Below are positions 1-9,640 of a stretch of 64,000 bases of DNA, piece after piece. Position 1 is the first letter of the stretch. Every line of letters starts with the position of its first letter. The stretch is from Atopomonas sediminilitoris (GTDB lineage: Bacteria; Pseudomonadota; Gammaproteobacteria; Pseudomonadales; Pseudomonadaceae). Under the pieces are notes generated by a model. That model saw nothing but the letters and a program-made list of their open reading frames with translations. It had not been told where the DNA came from and searched no databases. The position numbers and the translations under genes are program-made. The stretch covers positions 1 through 64,000 of the forward strand of contig NZ_JAKUMM010000007.1 in NCBI RefSeq assembly GCF_022601735.1. The letters run 5' to 3'.

Positions 1-57
1 CGCCACCCCACTTCGCTAAAACCGCAAGAGATTCAATCACTTGCCGCTCGCTGCGAA

Positions 58-117
58 GAGGGGCGCATTATAGGCCCCGCAGTTTTGCCGTCAACTGTTT
101 TATGACACTTTTTGTTT
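58..117 (-). promoter_or_regulatory. Probable rRNA operon (rrn P1-type) promoter firing out of the left edge
   Basis: On the minus strand a -35 TTGACG (94..89) is followed after exactly 16 bases by a perfect -10 TATAAT (72..67) and a GCGCCCC discriminator. The 16-base spacer and the TATAATGCGCC string match the stringently controlled rrn P1 promoters of enterobacteria. Just upstream, 96..117 is A/T-rich like an UP element and lies in the last codons of msrQ. Pseudomonas has an rRNA operon next to msrPQ/pssA/ilvC, which supports the reading. The transcribed gene lies outside the window, so its identity is inferred. Confidence 0.72.
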
Positions 118-726
118 ACTGACTGTTCGCAGCCCTGTGACAGCCCTCATTACCGCAGCCTTAGCGGGCAATCGCCATAACAACAAGAGTACGCCGGGCA
201 CCGCAAAGAGCAGCCAATCCCACAAATCGCTGCGCACAATCCACAGCATATGCAATAAGCCCAACGGCAAAATGAGGTAAATCAAGCGGTGCAAACTTTT
301 CCAGCGCTTACCCAATGCACGCATGCTGCGCTGATTAGAAGTCAGCGCCAGCGGCAACAAGGCCAGCCAAGCTAAAGCACCGACCAGTACGTAAGGTCTC
401 TCTAGCACCTCTGTCCAAAGTGCCGAAAAGTCCAAGCCCAATATAAACAGCAAAAAAGCCACGATATGCGTGCTCGCGTAAAAAAAGCACCACAAGCCCA
501 GCTGCCGCCTTACCCGCAACCAGCCTGCCCAAGGCCAGAGTTGCTTGGCAGGCGTCATCGCCAGTGTTGCTATTAATAAGCCCAGCGCCGCTTGCCCCAG
601 TAGCAACGTCAGCTCTTTGCCGGGATCCACTCCCAAATCAAGCCAGCCAAACGCCCCTAGTACGCCATAGAGCAAAGGCACTGCCGCCAAAGCCGCCACC
701 AACCAGCGAAAAACAAGTATCGGCAT
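100..726 (-). CDS. msrQ: MsrQ, haem-binding membrane subunit of the MsrPQ methionine sulfoxide reductase
   Basis: A 208-residue integral membrane protein of the ferric-reductase-like transmembrane family. It passes electrons from the quinone pool or flavin to periplasmic MsrP. Several hydrophobic helices are visible, with helix histidines in STHIVAF, LHRLIY and LLHMLW that are candidate b-haem ligands. The ATG shares one base with the msrP stop (TGATG), so the two genes are translationally coupled. Length is normal for the family (about 200 residues). The stop codon is only five bases from the -35 box of a codirectional rrn-type promoter, so msrPQ has no room for its own terminator. Confidence 0.93.
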   Translation of the reverse strand: MPILVFRWLVAALAAVPLLYGVLGAFGWLDLGVDPGKELTLLLGQAALGLLIATLAMTPAKQLWPWAGWLRVRRQLGLWCFFYASTHIVAFLLFILGLDFSALWTEVLERPYVLVGALAWLALLPLALTSNQRSMRALGKRWKSLHRLIYLILPLGLLHMLWIVRSDLWDWLLFAVPGVLLLLWRLPAKAAVMRAVTGLRTVSKQKVS

Positions 727-1739
727 CAGTAGTGCACCGCCAAATCCATACCGCCATACAGACTGGCGACTTCATCGGCATAGCCATTAAAAGGCTGGGT
801 ATCCATACGATTAGGGTTAAACAAGCTACTGGGGAGACGCCGCTCGCTGGCTTGACTCCAACGCGGATGACTTACCGCCGGATTTACATTGGCATAAAAG
901 CCGTATTCGTCCGGCGCCAAGCTTTGCCAAGTCGTGCGCGGCGGCTTTTCTAGCAGCGAGATTCGCACAATCGACTTGATGCTCTTGAAACCATACTTCC
1001 ACGGCACCACCAACCGCAGCGGGGCACCGTTCTGCTTTGGCAACACGCGCCCATACATCCCCACCGCCAAGATTGTTAAAGGATGCATCGCTTCATCTAT
1101 GCGCAGCCCTTCTACATAGGGCCATTTGATCAAACCGAATGCCGAACGCTGGGCCGGCATTTGTTCGGGGTCGACCAAGGTTTCAAAGCGCACGTATTTG
1201 GCTTTCGCGGTTGGCTCGACACGTTTCAAAATATCTGCCAAAGGAATCCCCAGCCACGGAATCACCATTGACCACGCTTCGACACAACGTAAGCGATAAA
1301 TACGCTCTTGCAGGGCATGCGGTGCCAGCAAATCCTCTAGACCAACTTTACCCGGCTTAGCGACCGCACCATCGATCAGCACAGACCAAGGCTCTGGCTG
1401 TAAGCTTTGTGCCAGCCGCGCCGGATCGCCCTTATCCGTACCGAACTCGTAGAAGTTGTTATAGCGCGCGGCATCATTGAAGGGCGTTAACGCCTCATCG
1501 GTCGCGACCGCTCGCCATTGGATGGCATCGGCCTTCTGTTGAAACCATGCCGGCGCCACTGACGCTTGCGCACCATCGGCCCGATAAGGATTAGCCAGCA
1601 CCACACTTGATACCCCCACTAGCGACGCCCCTATCCCTGCCTGCAAAAAAGCACGCCGATTAAGGTAGATTTTCTCGTCGGTGACGTGATGCTCCGGCGC
1701 TGACCAACGCAGGGCACTTAAAGACGTTTTCAACAACAT
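726..1739 (-). CDS. msrP: MsrP, periplasmic molybdopterin protein-methionine-sulfoxide reductase catalytic subunit
   Basis: Repairs oxidised methionines in periplasmic proteins, with MsrQ as electron donor. The N-terminus carries a twin-arginine export signal (NRRAFLQAG, Arg28-Arg29, then a hydrophobic stretch), as expected for a cofactor-loaded Tat substrate. The molybdenum-ligand cysteine is probably Cys152 in [11 protein letters not shown]. The ATG at 1739 (337 residues) is chosen over the in-frame GTG at 1751 because GGAG sits seven bases before it. The gene lies downstream of the pssA terminator hairpin, so it probably has its own promoter in 1740-1810. It is followed by msrQ with a one-base overlap. 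Confidence 0.95.
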   Translation of the reverse strand: MLLKTSLSALRWSAPEHHVTDEKIYLNRRAFLQAGIGASLVGVSSVVLANPYRADGAQASVAPAWFQQKADAIQWRAVATDEALTPFNDAARYNNFYEFGTDKGDPARLAQSLQPEPWSVLIDGAVAKPGKVGLEDLLAPHALQERIYRLRCVEAWSMVIPWLGIPLADILKRVEPTAKAKYVRFETLVDPEQMPAQRSAFGLIKWPYVEGLRIDEAMHPLTILAVGMYGRVLPKQNGAPLRLVVPWKYGFKSIKSIVRISLLEKPPRTTWQSLAPDEYGFYANVNPAVSHPRWSQASERRLPSSLFNPNRMDTQPFNGYADEVASLYGGMDLAVHY

Positions 1740-1810
1740 GGCGGTCTCCACTAATCGGCAAAGCTGTTATTGCACAGTAGACCGCTGAGACCTGTTGGCG
1801 TTACAGAAAT

Positions 1811-1840
1811 GCAAAACGCCGCTTTAGCGCGGCGTTTTGC
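1811..1840 (-). terminator. Terminator hairpin after pssA
   Basis: Perfect 12-bp inverted repeat (1811-1822 and 1829-1840, six-base loop) whose outer arms carry AAAA/TTTT, 17 bases downstream of the pssA stop. It separates pssA from msrPQ. Confidence 0.8.
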
Positions 1841-1857
1841 TGGCACAGCCCAAGGCG

Positions 1858-2688
1858 TTACTCGGGCTTAGGCACCGGCTTACCCTTTTTCATACCCAGC
1901 ACGTATTGCACCGGGCCTGAGCAGGCGTAGACCAAGAAGACAAACAACAGCACGCGGGCTGGATCAGTAAAGACCACCGCAAAAACCAATACCGCGATTA
2001 GAATGACAAAAAAGGGAACGCGACCTTTCAAGTCGAGATCTTTAAAGCTGTAGTAGCGAATATTGCTGACCATCAACATGCCGGCCAACGCCACGATTAC
2101 AGCGATCAAGAAGGCAATGTCTTTACCCTGCACATCCCACTCGTGGAAGCCCCAAACCATACCCGCCACCAACGCTGCGGCAGCAGGGCTCGCCAAACCG
2201 GTGAAATAACGCTTATCAGCGGTACCGACTTGCGTGTTAAAGCGCGCCAAACGCAGCGCCGCGCCAGCCACGTAGATAAAGGCGACCATCCAGCCCACTT
2301 TACCTAGGCTACCGAGCGCCCATTCAAAGGCGACCAAAGCTGGTGCCACACCAAATGCCACCATGTCTGACAACGAGTCGTACTCAGCACCAAAAGCACT
2401 CTGTGTATTGGTGAGGCGCGCGACACGGCCGTCCATACCATCGAGAACCATGGCAACAAAAATGGCGATGGCCGCTTGCTCAAAATTCCCGCTCATGGCG
2501 TTGATGATGGCGTAGAAACCAGAAAACAGCGCCGCGGTGGTGAACAAGTTAGGTAGCAAGTAGATGCCACGATGGCGAATTTTGCGACCTTCGGCATCGA
2601 GCTCTTCTTCGATGTGCTCGTCGATAGGCAGCAAACCTTCTAACTCATCAGGCGAGGTGTTGGGCTGCTCATTAGCACGATCGGTCAT
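1858..2688 (-). CDS. pssA: CDP-diacylglycerol--serine O-phosphatidyltransferase (phosphatidylserine synthase)
   Basis: Makes phosphatidylserine from CDP-diacylglycerol and serine, the first step to phosphatidylethanolamine, at the inner membrane. The CDP-alcohol phosphotransferase signature is complete: Asp83, Asp86-Gly87, Ala90-Arg91, Gly100, Asp104 and Asp108 (motif DGMDGRVAR...GAEYDSLSD). About seven hydrophobic segments follow, and residues 1-40 are an acidic cytosolic tail. The start at 2688 (276 residues) is preceded by AAGGA; an upstream in-frame start at 2739 lacks such a site and would cross the ilvC terminator region. It lies directly after ilvC in the arrangement known from Pseudomonas, and is bounded by terminators on both sides. 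Confidence 0.95.
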   Translation of the reverse strand: MTDRANEQPNTSPDELEGLLPIDEHIEEELDAEGRKIRHRGIYLLPNLFTTAALFSGFYAIINAMSGNFEQAAIAIFVAMVLDGMDGRVARLTNTQSAFGAEYDSLSDMVAFGVAPALVAFEWALGSLGKVGWMVAFIYVAGAALRLARFNTQVGTADKRYFTGLASPAAAALVAGMVWGFHEWDVQGKDIAFLIAVIVALAGMLMVSNIRYYSFKDLDLKGRVPFFVILIAVLVFAVVFTDPARVLLFVFLVYACSGPVQYVLGMKKGKPVPKPE

Positions 2689-2737
2689 GGTGTGTTCCTT
2701 AAAAACAAAGTGCAGGCTTTGTACCAGAAAGCCCGAC

Positions 2738-2768
2738 AAAAAAAAACGCGACCCCGAAAGGTCGCGTT
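2738..2768 (-). terminator. Intrinsic terminator after ilvC
   Basis: Nine-bp stem (2745-2753 with 2760-2768, loop CCGAAA) followed on the minus strand by a run of nine T, 21 bases past the ilvC stop. This is a textbook rho-independent terminator ending the ilvI-ilvH-ilvC unit. Confidence 0.9.
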
Positions 2769-2789
2769 ATTTGACCAAGACTGGGCGAA

Positions 2790-4348
<1,559 letters not shown>

Positions 4349-4349
4349 C

Positions 4350-6074
4350 TTAGGTACGCTCCGTCTTGCTCAGCCACATGTCACGCATGGAGCCGTCTTT
4401 GATTTGCATCGGGTACACGTGCTCGCTGGGGTCTACAGCCACGTTAACGAAGACCAAGCGATCTTTCAGCGCAAAGGCTTCTTCCAGCTTGGGTTTCAAA
4501 TCTTCCAAACGGTCAATCTGAATACCCACGTGACCATACGCCTCGGCCAACTTAACAAAGTTAGGCAGTGACTCCATGTAGGAGTGCGAGTGACGGCTGC
4601 CGTACTGCATATCCTGCCACTGGCGCACCATGCCCAAGGTGTTGTTGTTGAGGTTGATGATTTTCACTGGCAGGCCGTACTGCAAGCAGGTCGACAGCTC
4701 TTGGATATTCATCTGGATAGAGCCTTCGCCCGTCACACAGGCAACCACTTCATCCGGATAATGCAGCTTGATCCCCATAGCCGCGGGGAACCCGAAGCCC
4801 ATGGTGCCTAGGCCGCCGGAGTTGATCCAACGATTGGGCTTATCAAAGCGGTAGTACTGAGCAGCAAACATCTGGTGCTGACCCACGTCGGAAGTCACGT
4901 AGGCATCGCCTTTAGTCACTTCGTACAGAGCTTCAACCACTGCCTGCGGCTTGATCACACTGCCGTCACCCTCGTCATAGGGGAACATCTTGCGATCGCC
5001 ACGCCACTCATCGATCTGCTTCCACCAGCTATTGAGCGACTCTTTGGCCGGCTTGTCGCCGGTCTCAGCCAGCACACTGTTGAGTTCGCTCAACACGGCT
5101 TCGACTGGGCCAACAATCGGGATATCGGCACGAATGGTTTTGGAAATCGAAGCCGGATCGATATCGATATGAATGATCTTGGCGTTCGGGCAGAACTTAC
5201 TTGCCCCGTTGATGACACGATCATCAAAGCGCGCGCCCACCGCCACAATCACATCGGCGTGGTGCATGGCCAAGTTGGCTGCGTAGCTACCATGCATACC
5301 GAGCATGCCAAGGAACTGGCGATCTGAGCCCGGGAAACCGCCCAAACCCATCAAGGTGTTGGTCACCGGCAAGTTCAAATTTTTTGCCAGTTCAGTCAGT
5401 GGGCCTGCAGCTTGCCCCAGAATCACCCCACCGCCGGAGTAAATGATCGGACGCTTGGCGCTAACCAACAACTCAGCTGCTTTACGAATCTGACCGGAGT
5501 GGCCACGCGTAGCTGGGTTGTAAGAGCGCAGCTTGACCTTCTTCGGGTACTCGTACTCAAACTTTTGCGTCGGGTCGGTCATATCTTTAGGGATATCGAC
5601 CACTACAGGACCAGGGCGACCCGACTGAGCGATGTAAAACGCTTTCTTGATCACTTCCGGAATTTCTTTCGGGTCCTTGATCATGAAGCTGTGCTTCACG
5701 ATCGGCCGCGAAATACCGACCATGTCGGTTTCTTGGAAGGCATCGGTTCCCACCATAGCGCTCGGTACTTGGCCCGAAATCACCACCATGGGAATGGAAT
5801 CCATATAAGCCGTTGCCACACCGGTAATCGCGTTGGTCGCGCCGGGGCCTGAGGTGACGAGCACCACGCCCGCTTTACCCGAGGCACGCGCATAGCCGTC
5901 TGCCATATGGGTGGCGGCTTGTTCATGGCGAACCAGAACGTGAGTAAGGGCTTCTTCTTTGAACAGGGCATCATAGATGTGCAGCAAGGCACCGCCCGGA
6001 TAACCGTAAATGTACTCTACGCCTTCGTCGCGCAAGGAACGCACAACCATTTCAGCGCCGGATAAAAGCTCCAC
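4350..6074 (-). CDS. ilvI: Acetolactate synthase (acetohydroxyacid synthase) large catalytic subunit
   Basis: Thiamine-diphosphate enzyme that condenses pyruvate with pyruvate or 2-oxobutyrate to start branched-chain amino-acid synthesis. N-terminal pyrimidine-binding domain carries the ThDP glutamate in VRHEQAATH, the central domain binds FAD, and the C-terminal domain holds the diphosphate motif [11 protein letters not shown]...NLNN. I place the start at the GTG at 6074 (574 residues, product beginning ELLSGAEMV), because GAGG lies eight bases upstream and this matches the usual N-terminus. An in-frame ATG at 6128 has no ribosome-binding site and would add 18 atypical residues. First gene of ilvI-ilvH-ilvC. 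Confidence 0.95.
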   Translation of the reverse strand: MELLSGAEMVVRSLRDEGVEYIYGYPGGALLHIYDALFKEEALTHVLVRHEQAATHMADGYARASGKAGVVLVTSGPGATNAITGVATAYMDSIPMVVISGQVPSAMVGTDAFQETDMVGISRPIVKHSFMIKDPKEIPEVIKKAFYIAQSGRPGPVVVDIPKDMTDPTQKFEYEYPKKVKLRSYNPATRGHSGQIRKAAELLVSAKRPIIYSGGGVILGQAAGPLTELAKNLNLPVTNTLMGLGGFPGSDRQFLGMLGMHGSYAANLAMHHADVIVAVGARFDDRVINGASKFCPNAKIIHIDIDPASISKTIRADIPIVGPVEAVLSELNSVLAETGDKPAKESLNSWWKQIDEWRGDRKMFPYDEGDGSVIKPQAVVEALYEVTKGDAYVTSDVGQHQMFAAQYYRFDKPNRWINSGGLGTMGFGFPAAMGIKLHYPDEVVACVTGEGSIQMNIQELSTCLQYGLPVKIINLNNNTLGMVRQWQDMQYGSRHSHSYMESLPNFVKLAEAYGHVGIQIDRLEDLKPKLEEAFALKDRLVFVNVAVDPSEHVYPMQIKDGSMRDMWLSKTERT

Positions 6075-6496
6075 GTTGTTTACCTCATCTGTGCCGCCGA
6101 CCATTTCGTTGGCGGCGAGATTCAACAAGTTTTTTTGCCAGACACGACAACAGAACGCTCGACATTCCGTTCGGCGTTCGCAGGCAAGTATTGGGGGAGC
6201 TCTGAAGATAACGAGAACCCGTCCAACCTATTCGCGAGGTAACGCTGAAAGGCTACGGTCGTCATGTCGGCGTGGTGTGCGCCTCGTGACCAGCCTGGTT
6301 GCGTGCGGTAAGCCCGCGAACCAGTAAGGGCTCGAATTTTGCGCAAAGCGTGCACAGCTCGTCAACCCTTAACCACGAATTAGGCGCAAATAACCCACCC
6401 AGCAACCCGGCTAGGCACCCGCCAAGCTGCCTTTGCCCCGCTTTTATGCCACAGTGCCAACCTGCGTTTGATCGCCTAACCGCACAGGACATTGTT
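6075..6496. other. Intergenic region between divergent ilvI and the MBL-like gene; ilv leader
   Basis: This stretch must hold the ilv promoter. A weak minus-strand candidate is TTGACG (6365..6360), 18 bases, CAAAAT (6341..6336), giving a leader of about 255 bases. Within the leader a six-bp stem (GAACGC/GCGTTC around 6156-6182) and another just upstream of the ilvI ribosome site (GCCGCC/GGCGGC, 6095-6118) can form. I see no short ORF with a run of Leu/Val/Ile codons, so classical attenuation is not supported. No other gene is evident. Confidence 0.4.
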
Positions 6497-7228
6497 ATGA
6501 GCGCCACCTCTTGGCAAGCGTTGAGCAGCCACCCCGAAGTACACCACGCACGCTATCTTGTGCCCAACTTTGCCTCTAATAGCATTGCCATAAACACCGC
6601 TCCCCAGCAGTGGCTGGTCATCAGCCCCGGCGCCAGTGTTTTAGACGAATGGCCCGGCGCAGGCCAAGCCCCAGACCAAGCCCAAGCCCAAACCGAGAAC
6701 AAGCTCGAACTCAGCATCATCCTGCCCAATAGCTTTCACTACATGGGCGTCAGCGCATGGCAAGCGCGCTACCCACAAGCCAAGCTTTATGCCAGCCGCC
6801 ATGCCATTGCACGGCTGAGCAGCAAAGGTCTGCATGGCATTCACGCGCTAGAGGAACAGCAACCGCTGCTGCCGGCGAACTACAGCTTTAAAATCCCGCC
6901 AGGGCATCGTGGCGGTGACGTCTGGCTGTGCAAAACCGGCGTCGCTGAACCGCTCTGGATCACCTGCGACAGCTTCTTGAACTACGCGCGCTTTTCGCGC
7001 CAACCGGTCGCGCGCTTGCTGCAAAAAGCGCTGGATGCCGCGCCTGGTCTGAAAATTAGCCAAGTGGTGAAATGGTTCATCATGGACCAGCGCCAAGACT
7101 TCAAAGCATGGGCACTCGCGCAGCTCAGCGCTGACCAACCGCAATGGCTGATCCCCAGCCACGGTGAAGTCGCTCACCAAACGGAGCTGGCACAACACCT
7201 GCGCCAACTGTTAGAAACACGCCTGTAA
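6497..7228 (+). CDS. DUF4336-like protein related to the metallo-beta-lactamase fold, metal motif degenerate
   Basis: 243 residues; ATG at 6497 is chosen because AGGACATTGTT places a ribosome site seven bases upstream, whereas the open frame before it (from 6299) looks non-coding. The layout recalls metallo-beta-lactamase-fold proteins: an N-terminal strand pair (WLVISPGAS), a segment NSFHYMGVSAWQARYPQAKLYAS where the HxHxDH motif would sit, and a C-terminal WLIPSHGE resembling the late metal-binding strand. The HxHxDH histidines are not present, so hydrolase activity is doubtful. Similar degenerate proteins fall in DUF4336. Divergent from ilvI, with no functional link visible. Function unknown. 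Confidence 0.65.
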   Translation: MSATSWQALSSHPEVHHARYLVPNFASNSIAINTAPQQWLVISPGASVLDEWPGAGQAPDQAQAQTENKLELSIILPNSFHYMGVSAWQARYPQAKLYASRHAIARLSSKGLHGIHALEEQQPLLPANYSFKIPPGHRGGDVWLCKTGVAEPLWITCDSFLNYARFSRQPVARLLQKALDAAPGLKISQVVKWFIMDQRQDFKAWALAQLSADQPQWLIPSHGEVAHQTELAQHLRQLLETRL

Positions 7229-7311
7229 GCGCTTAAAGCCGTGAACTTGCCAGCAGGCGCGCGGCTCATTTTTGGTTATAGTTGTGCCAGCACAACATAA
7301 GGAATGCCCCC

Positions 7312-7764
7312 ATGCGTCAATTGACTCTGGCCACCGCCCTCTTCACTGGATTGATTACCGGCCTCAGCGCGAGCGTTTTTGCCGCCCCGGTCTACAAGTG
7401 GGTTGATGAGAAAGGTGTTACCCATTTCACCGCCGAGCCGCCGGCTGGACAAAACAGCCAAGAGGTCAACATCAAGGTGGCGCCGGGCAAGCCTTCAACC
7501 ACCAACAGCGCTGAAGCCATAAAAGAAGCACAAAGCAACGACGACAAGCAGAAAGCCATCGACGATAAGGTCAAAGCTGACGTTGCCAAAAAAGAAAAAG
7601 AGCGCGCCGAATACTGCCAGCAAACTCGGGAGAACCTCGCCCAACTGCGCAACAACCCGCGCGTACGGGTCGAGGAAAATGGCGAACAACGTTTCCTGAG
7701 TGACGACGAACGCCAGCAGCGTATAAGCCAGGCCGAAGGCAACATCAAAGAGGTTTGCGAGTAA
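7312..7764 (+). CDS. DUF4124 domain-containing exported protein
   Basis: 150 residues. An N-terminal Sec signal peptide (about 1-24, ending SVFAAP) is followed by the DUF4124 motif VYKWVDEKGVTHFTAEPP, a small beta domain common in gammaproteobacterial envelope proteins. Next comes a charged, Lys/Glu-rich, probably coiled segment (about 65-110) with paired cysteines near 105 and 149. The ATG at 7312 has AAGGA eight bases upstream; a start at 7282 would spoil the signal peptide. Monocistronic with its own terminator. Periplasmic; molecular role unknown. Confidence 0.85.
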   Translation: MRQLTLATALFTGLITGLSASVFAAPVYKWVDEKGVTHFTAEPPAGQNSQEVNIKVAPGKPSTTNSAEAIKEAQSNDDKQKAIDDKVKADVAKKEKERAEYCQQTRENLAQLRNNPRVRVEENGEQRFLSDDERQQRISQAEGNIKEVCE

Positions 7765-7795
7765 GCGCCAACCGCTTAAACGCAACGAACCACCC

Positions 7796-7823
7796 AAAGC
7801 GACCGACTCAGGTCGCTTTTTTT
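7796..7823 (+). terminator. Intrinsic terminator of the DUF4124 gene
   Basis: Nine-bp perfect stem (7796-7804 with 7811-7819, loop GACTCA) running into seven T on the plus strand, 31 bases after the stop. Confidence 0.92.
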
Positions 7824-7826
7824 ACG

Positions 7827-7869
7827 CAAAAAAAAACCGGCACTCGGGAGTGGTGTCCGAGCGCCGGTT
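7827..7869 (-). terminator. Intrinsic terminator of putP
   Basis: On the minus strand, a stem of AACCGGC-type arms (about 7856-7869 and 7835-7848, one or two bulges) is followed by nine T. It faces the DUF4124 terminator. It lies about 110 bases beyond the putP stop, with a second GC hairpin (about 7932-7957) in between, so putP has a long structured 3' end. Confidence 0.85.
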
Positions 7870-7975
7870 AAACAATCGGTTGTCGTGGGGGAGACGGCAC
7901 GCAACGAGACAACCCGCTCTTGCGTGCCCAGCGCCGCCGCCGTGCTTACCGGCGGCGAGCCTGCATGACGTTTGC

Positions 7976-9466
7976 TTAACCCAATTGACGCTGCACGCGA
8001 TCGAACGTGGCGGCGGTTTCACCTTCGGCGCCACCTGTCAGCTTGCTGACCAGCACGATGGTCAGCGTGGCCAAGATGAAGCCTGGAATGATCTCGTACA
8101 GCGCAAACACGCCGCCCAAGTCTGCCAATTGCTTCCACACCACCACGGTGATGCCGCCAATCAAGATGCCAGCGACGGCACCGCTACGGTTCATCTCACG
8201 CCAGAACAGCGACAACAACACCGCTGGCCCAAACGCAGCGCCGAAGCCTGCCCACGCATAGCTGACCAACCCCAGCACGCTGCTGTCAGGATCCAGCGCC
8301 AGCACTAGCGCAATCAAAGCGATGACCACCACCGCCGCGCGCCCAACCCAAACCAACTCGTTTTGACTGGCGTCTTTGCGCAGGATGGCTTTATAGAAGT
8401 CTTCGGCCAGCGCCGAGGAACTCACCAGCAACTGTGAGTCAGCGGTGGACATAATCGCGGCCAACACGGCAGCCATCAAAATCCCCGCCACGACGGGATG
8501 GAACAAGCTGTTAGCCAGCACCATGAACACGGTTTCGCTATCACCCAAATCGTTGGGCAAATAACCAATCGCCACCCAGCCAATAAACAAAGCCGCCACT
8601 AAGGTCACGGCAGTCCAGCTCACGGCAATACGGCGGGCCAACGGCAAATCACGCTCATCCGCCACGGCTTTAAAGCGCGCCAAAATATGCGGCTGACCAA
8701 AGTAGCCCAAGCCCCAACCCAGCAACGACAAAATGGCGATCAAACCCAGCGGCTCGCCTTTGGCGTTATTGAAGAACGTCAAAAGCTCTGGATTCTTGGT
8801 CAGCATGGCGGCGTGCGCAGCCTCCCAGCCGCCCATGGCGTTGAGGGCAAACACCGGCACCAACACCAACGCCACGGCCATCAACAGGCCCTGCACAACG
8901 TCAGTCCATGCCACGGCCAAAAAACCACCGAACAGGGTGTACGAGATCACCGCCAGCGTGCCGACCACCACAGCGATGCGGTAGTCATAACCAAACACGG
9001 TCTCGAACAGCTTGCCCGCAGCGACCAAGCCAGAGCTGGCGTAGAACAAGAAGAACAGCAAGATGAAGCAGGCACAAATCACCCGCAGCAAATGGCTGTG
9101 GTCATTAAAGCGATTACTAAAGTACGCCGGCAACGTGACCGCATCGCCCGCCACGTGCGAATACACCCGCAAGCGACGTGCCACCAGCAGCCAGTTCAGC
9201 CAAGTGCCCACCAGCAAGCCGGCCGCGATCCAAGTAGCTTCGTAACCGGCGGCCAAGGCGTAGCCGGGCAAGCCCAGTAGCAACCAGCCGCTCATGTCGG
9301 AAGCGCCAGCCGACAGTGCCGCCGTGGTTGGCCCGATGGAGCGGCCACCCAAAATGTAATCGGATAAGTTAACGGTACGACGGTAGGCAATGATGCCAAT
9401 GCCGAGCATGACGATCAGGTAAACGACAAAGGTCGACCCGACCACGAACAGGTTGGTCTCTTGCAT
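7976..9466 (-). CDS. putP: Sodium/proline symporter
   Basis: 496-residue member of the solute:sodium symporter family with about 13 hydrophobic segments; imports proline with Na+. Conserved landmarks include the early segment LSDYILGGRSIGPTTAALSAGASDMSGWLLLGLPG, typical of PutP. The start at 9466 (MQETNLF) is chosen because the upstream 35 codons (cysteine- and arginine-rich) are not membrane-protein-like and AAGAGA lies upstream. It is codirectional with putA, about 175 bases downstream of it, so uptake and oxidation of proline are likely co-regulated. Confidence 0.95.
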   Translation of the reverse strand: MQETNLFVVGSTFVVYLIVMLGIGIIAYRRTVNLSDYILGGRSIGPTTAALSAGASDMSGWLLLGLPGYALAAGYEATWIAAGLLVGTWLNWLLVARRLRVYSHVAGDAVTLPAYFSNRFNDHSHLLRVICACFILLFFLFYASSGLVAAGKLFETVFGYDYRIAVVVGTLAVISYTLFGGFLAVAWTDVVQGLLMAVALVLVPVFALNAMGGWEAAHAAMLTKNPELLTFFNNAKGEPLGLIAILSLLGWGLGYFGQPHILARFKAVADERDLPLARRIAVSWTAVTLVAALFIGWVAIGYLPNDLGDSETVFMVLANSLFHPVVAGILMAAVLAAIMSTADSQLLVSSSALAEDFYKAILRKDASQNELVWVGRAAVVVIALIALVLALDPDSSVLGLVSYAWAGFGAAFGPAVLLSLFWREMNRSGAVAGILIGGITVVVWKQLADLGGVFALYEIIPGFILATLTIVLVSKLTGGAEGETAATFDRVQRQLG

Positions 9467-9640
9467 TTCTTGTTCTCTTTTGTGTGCGACTGCAACGTGC
9501 CCTGCTGCCCAAAAGCAGGCAAGGCACCGTGCTGGAGCCAGTGTTTCTCGGTTTTGGCAGGTGCCGTGCACCCACCCCCTGCCCTGTCGCTTGATGGGCG
9601 ATCAGGCACGCTTGGGCGTCGGATCAACGACGCTAAAGCG

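Noticed and set aside
6122..6355. 77-codon minus-strand frame upstream of ilvI as a leader peptide
   Set aside because: No clustering of Leu, Val or Ile codons and no adjacent terminator/antiterminator pair; it would start upstream of the candidate -10.
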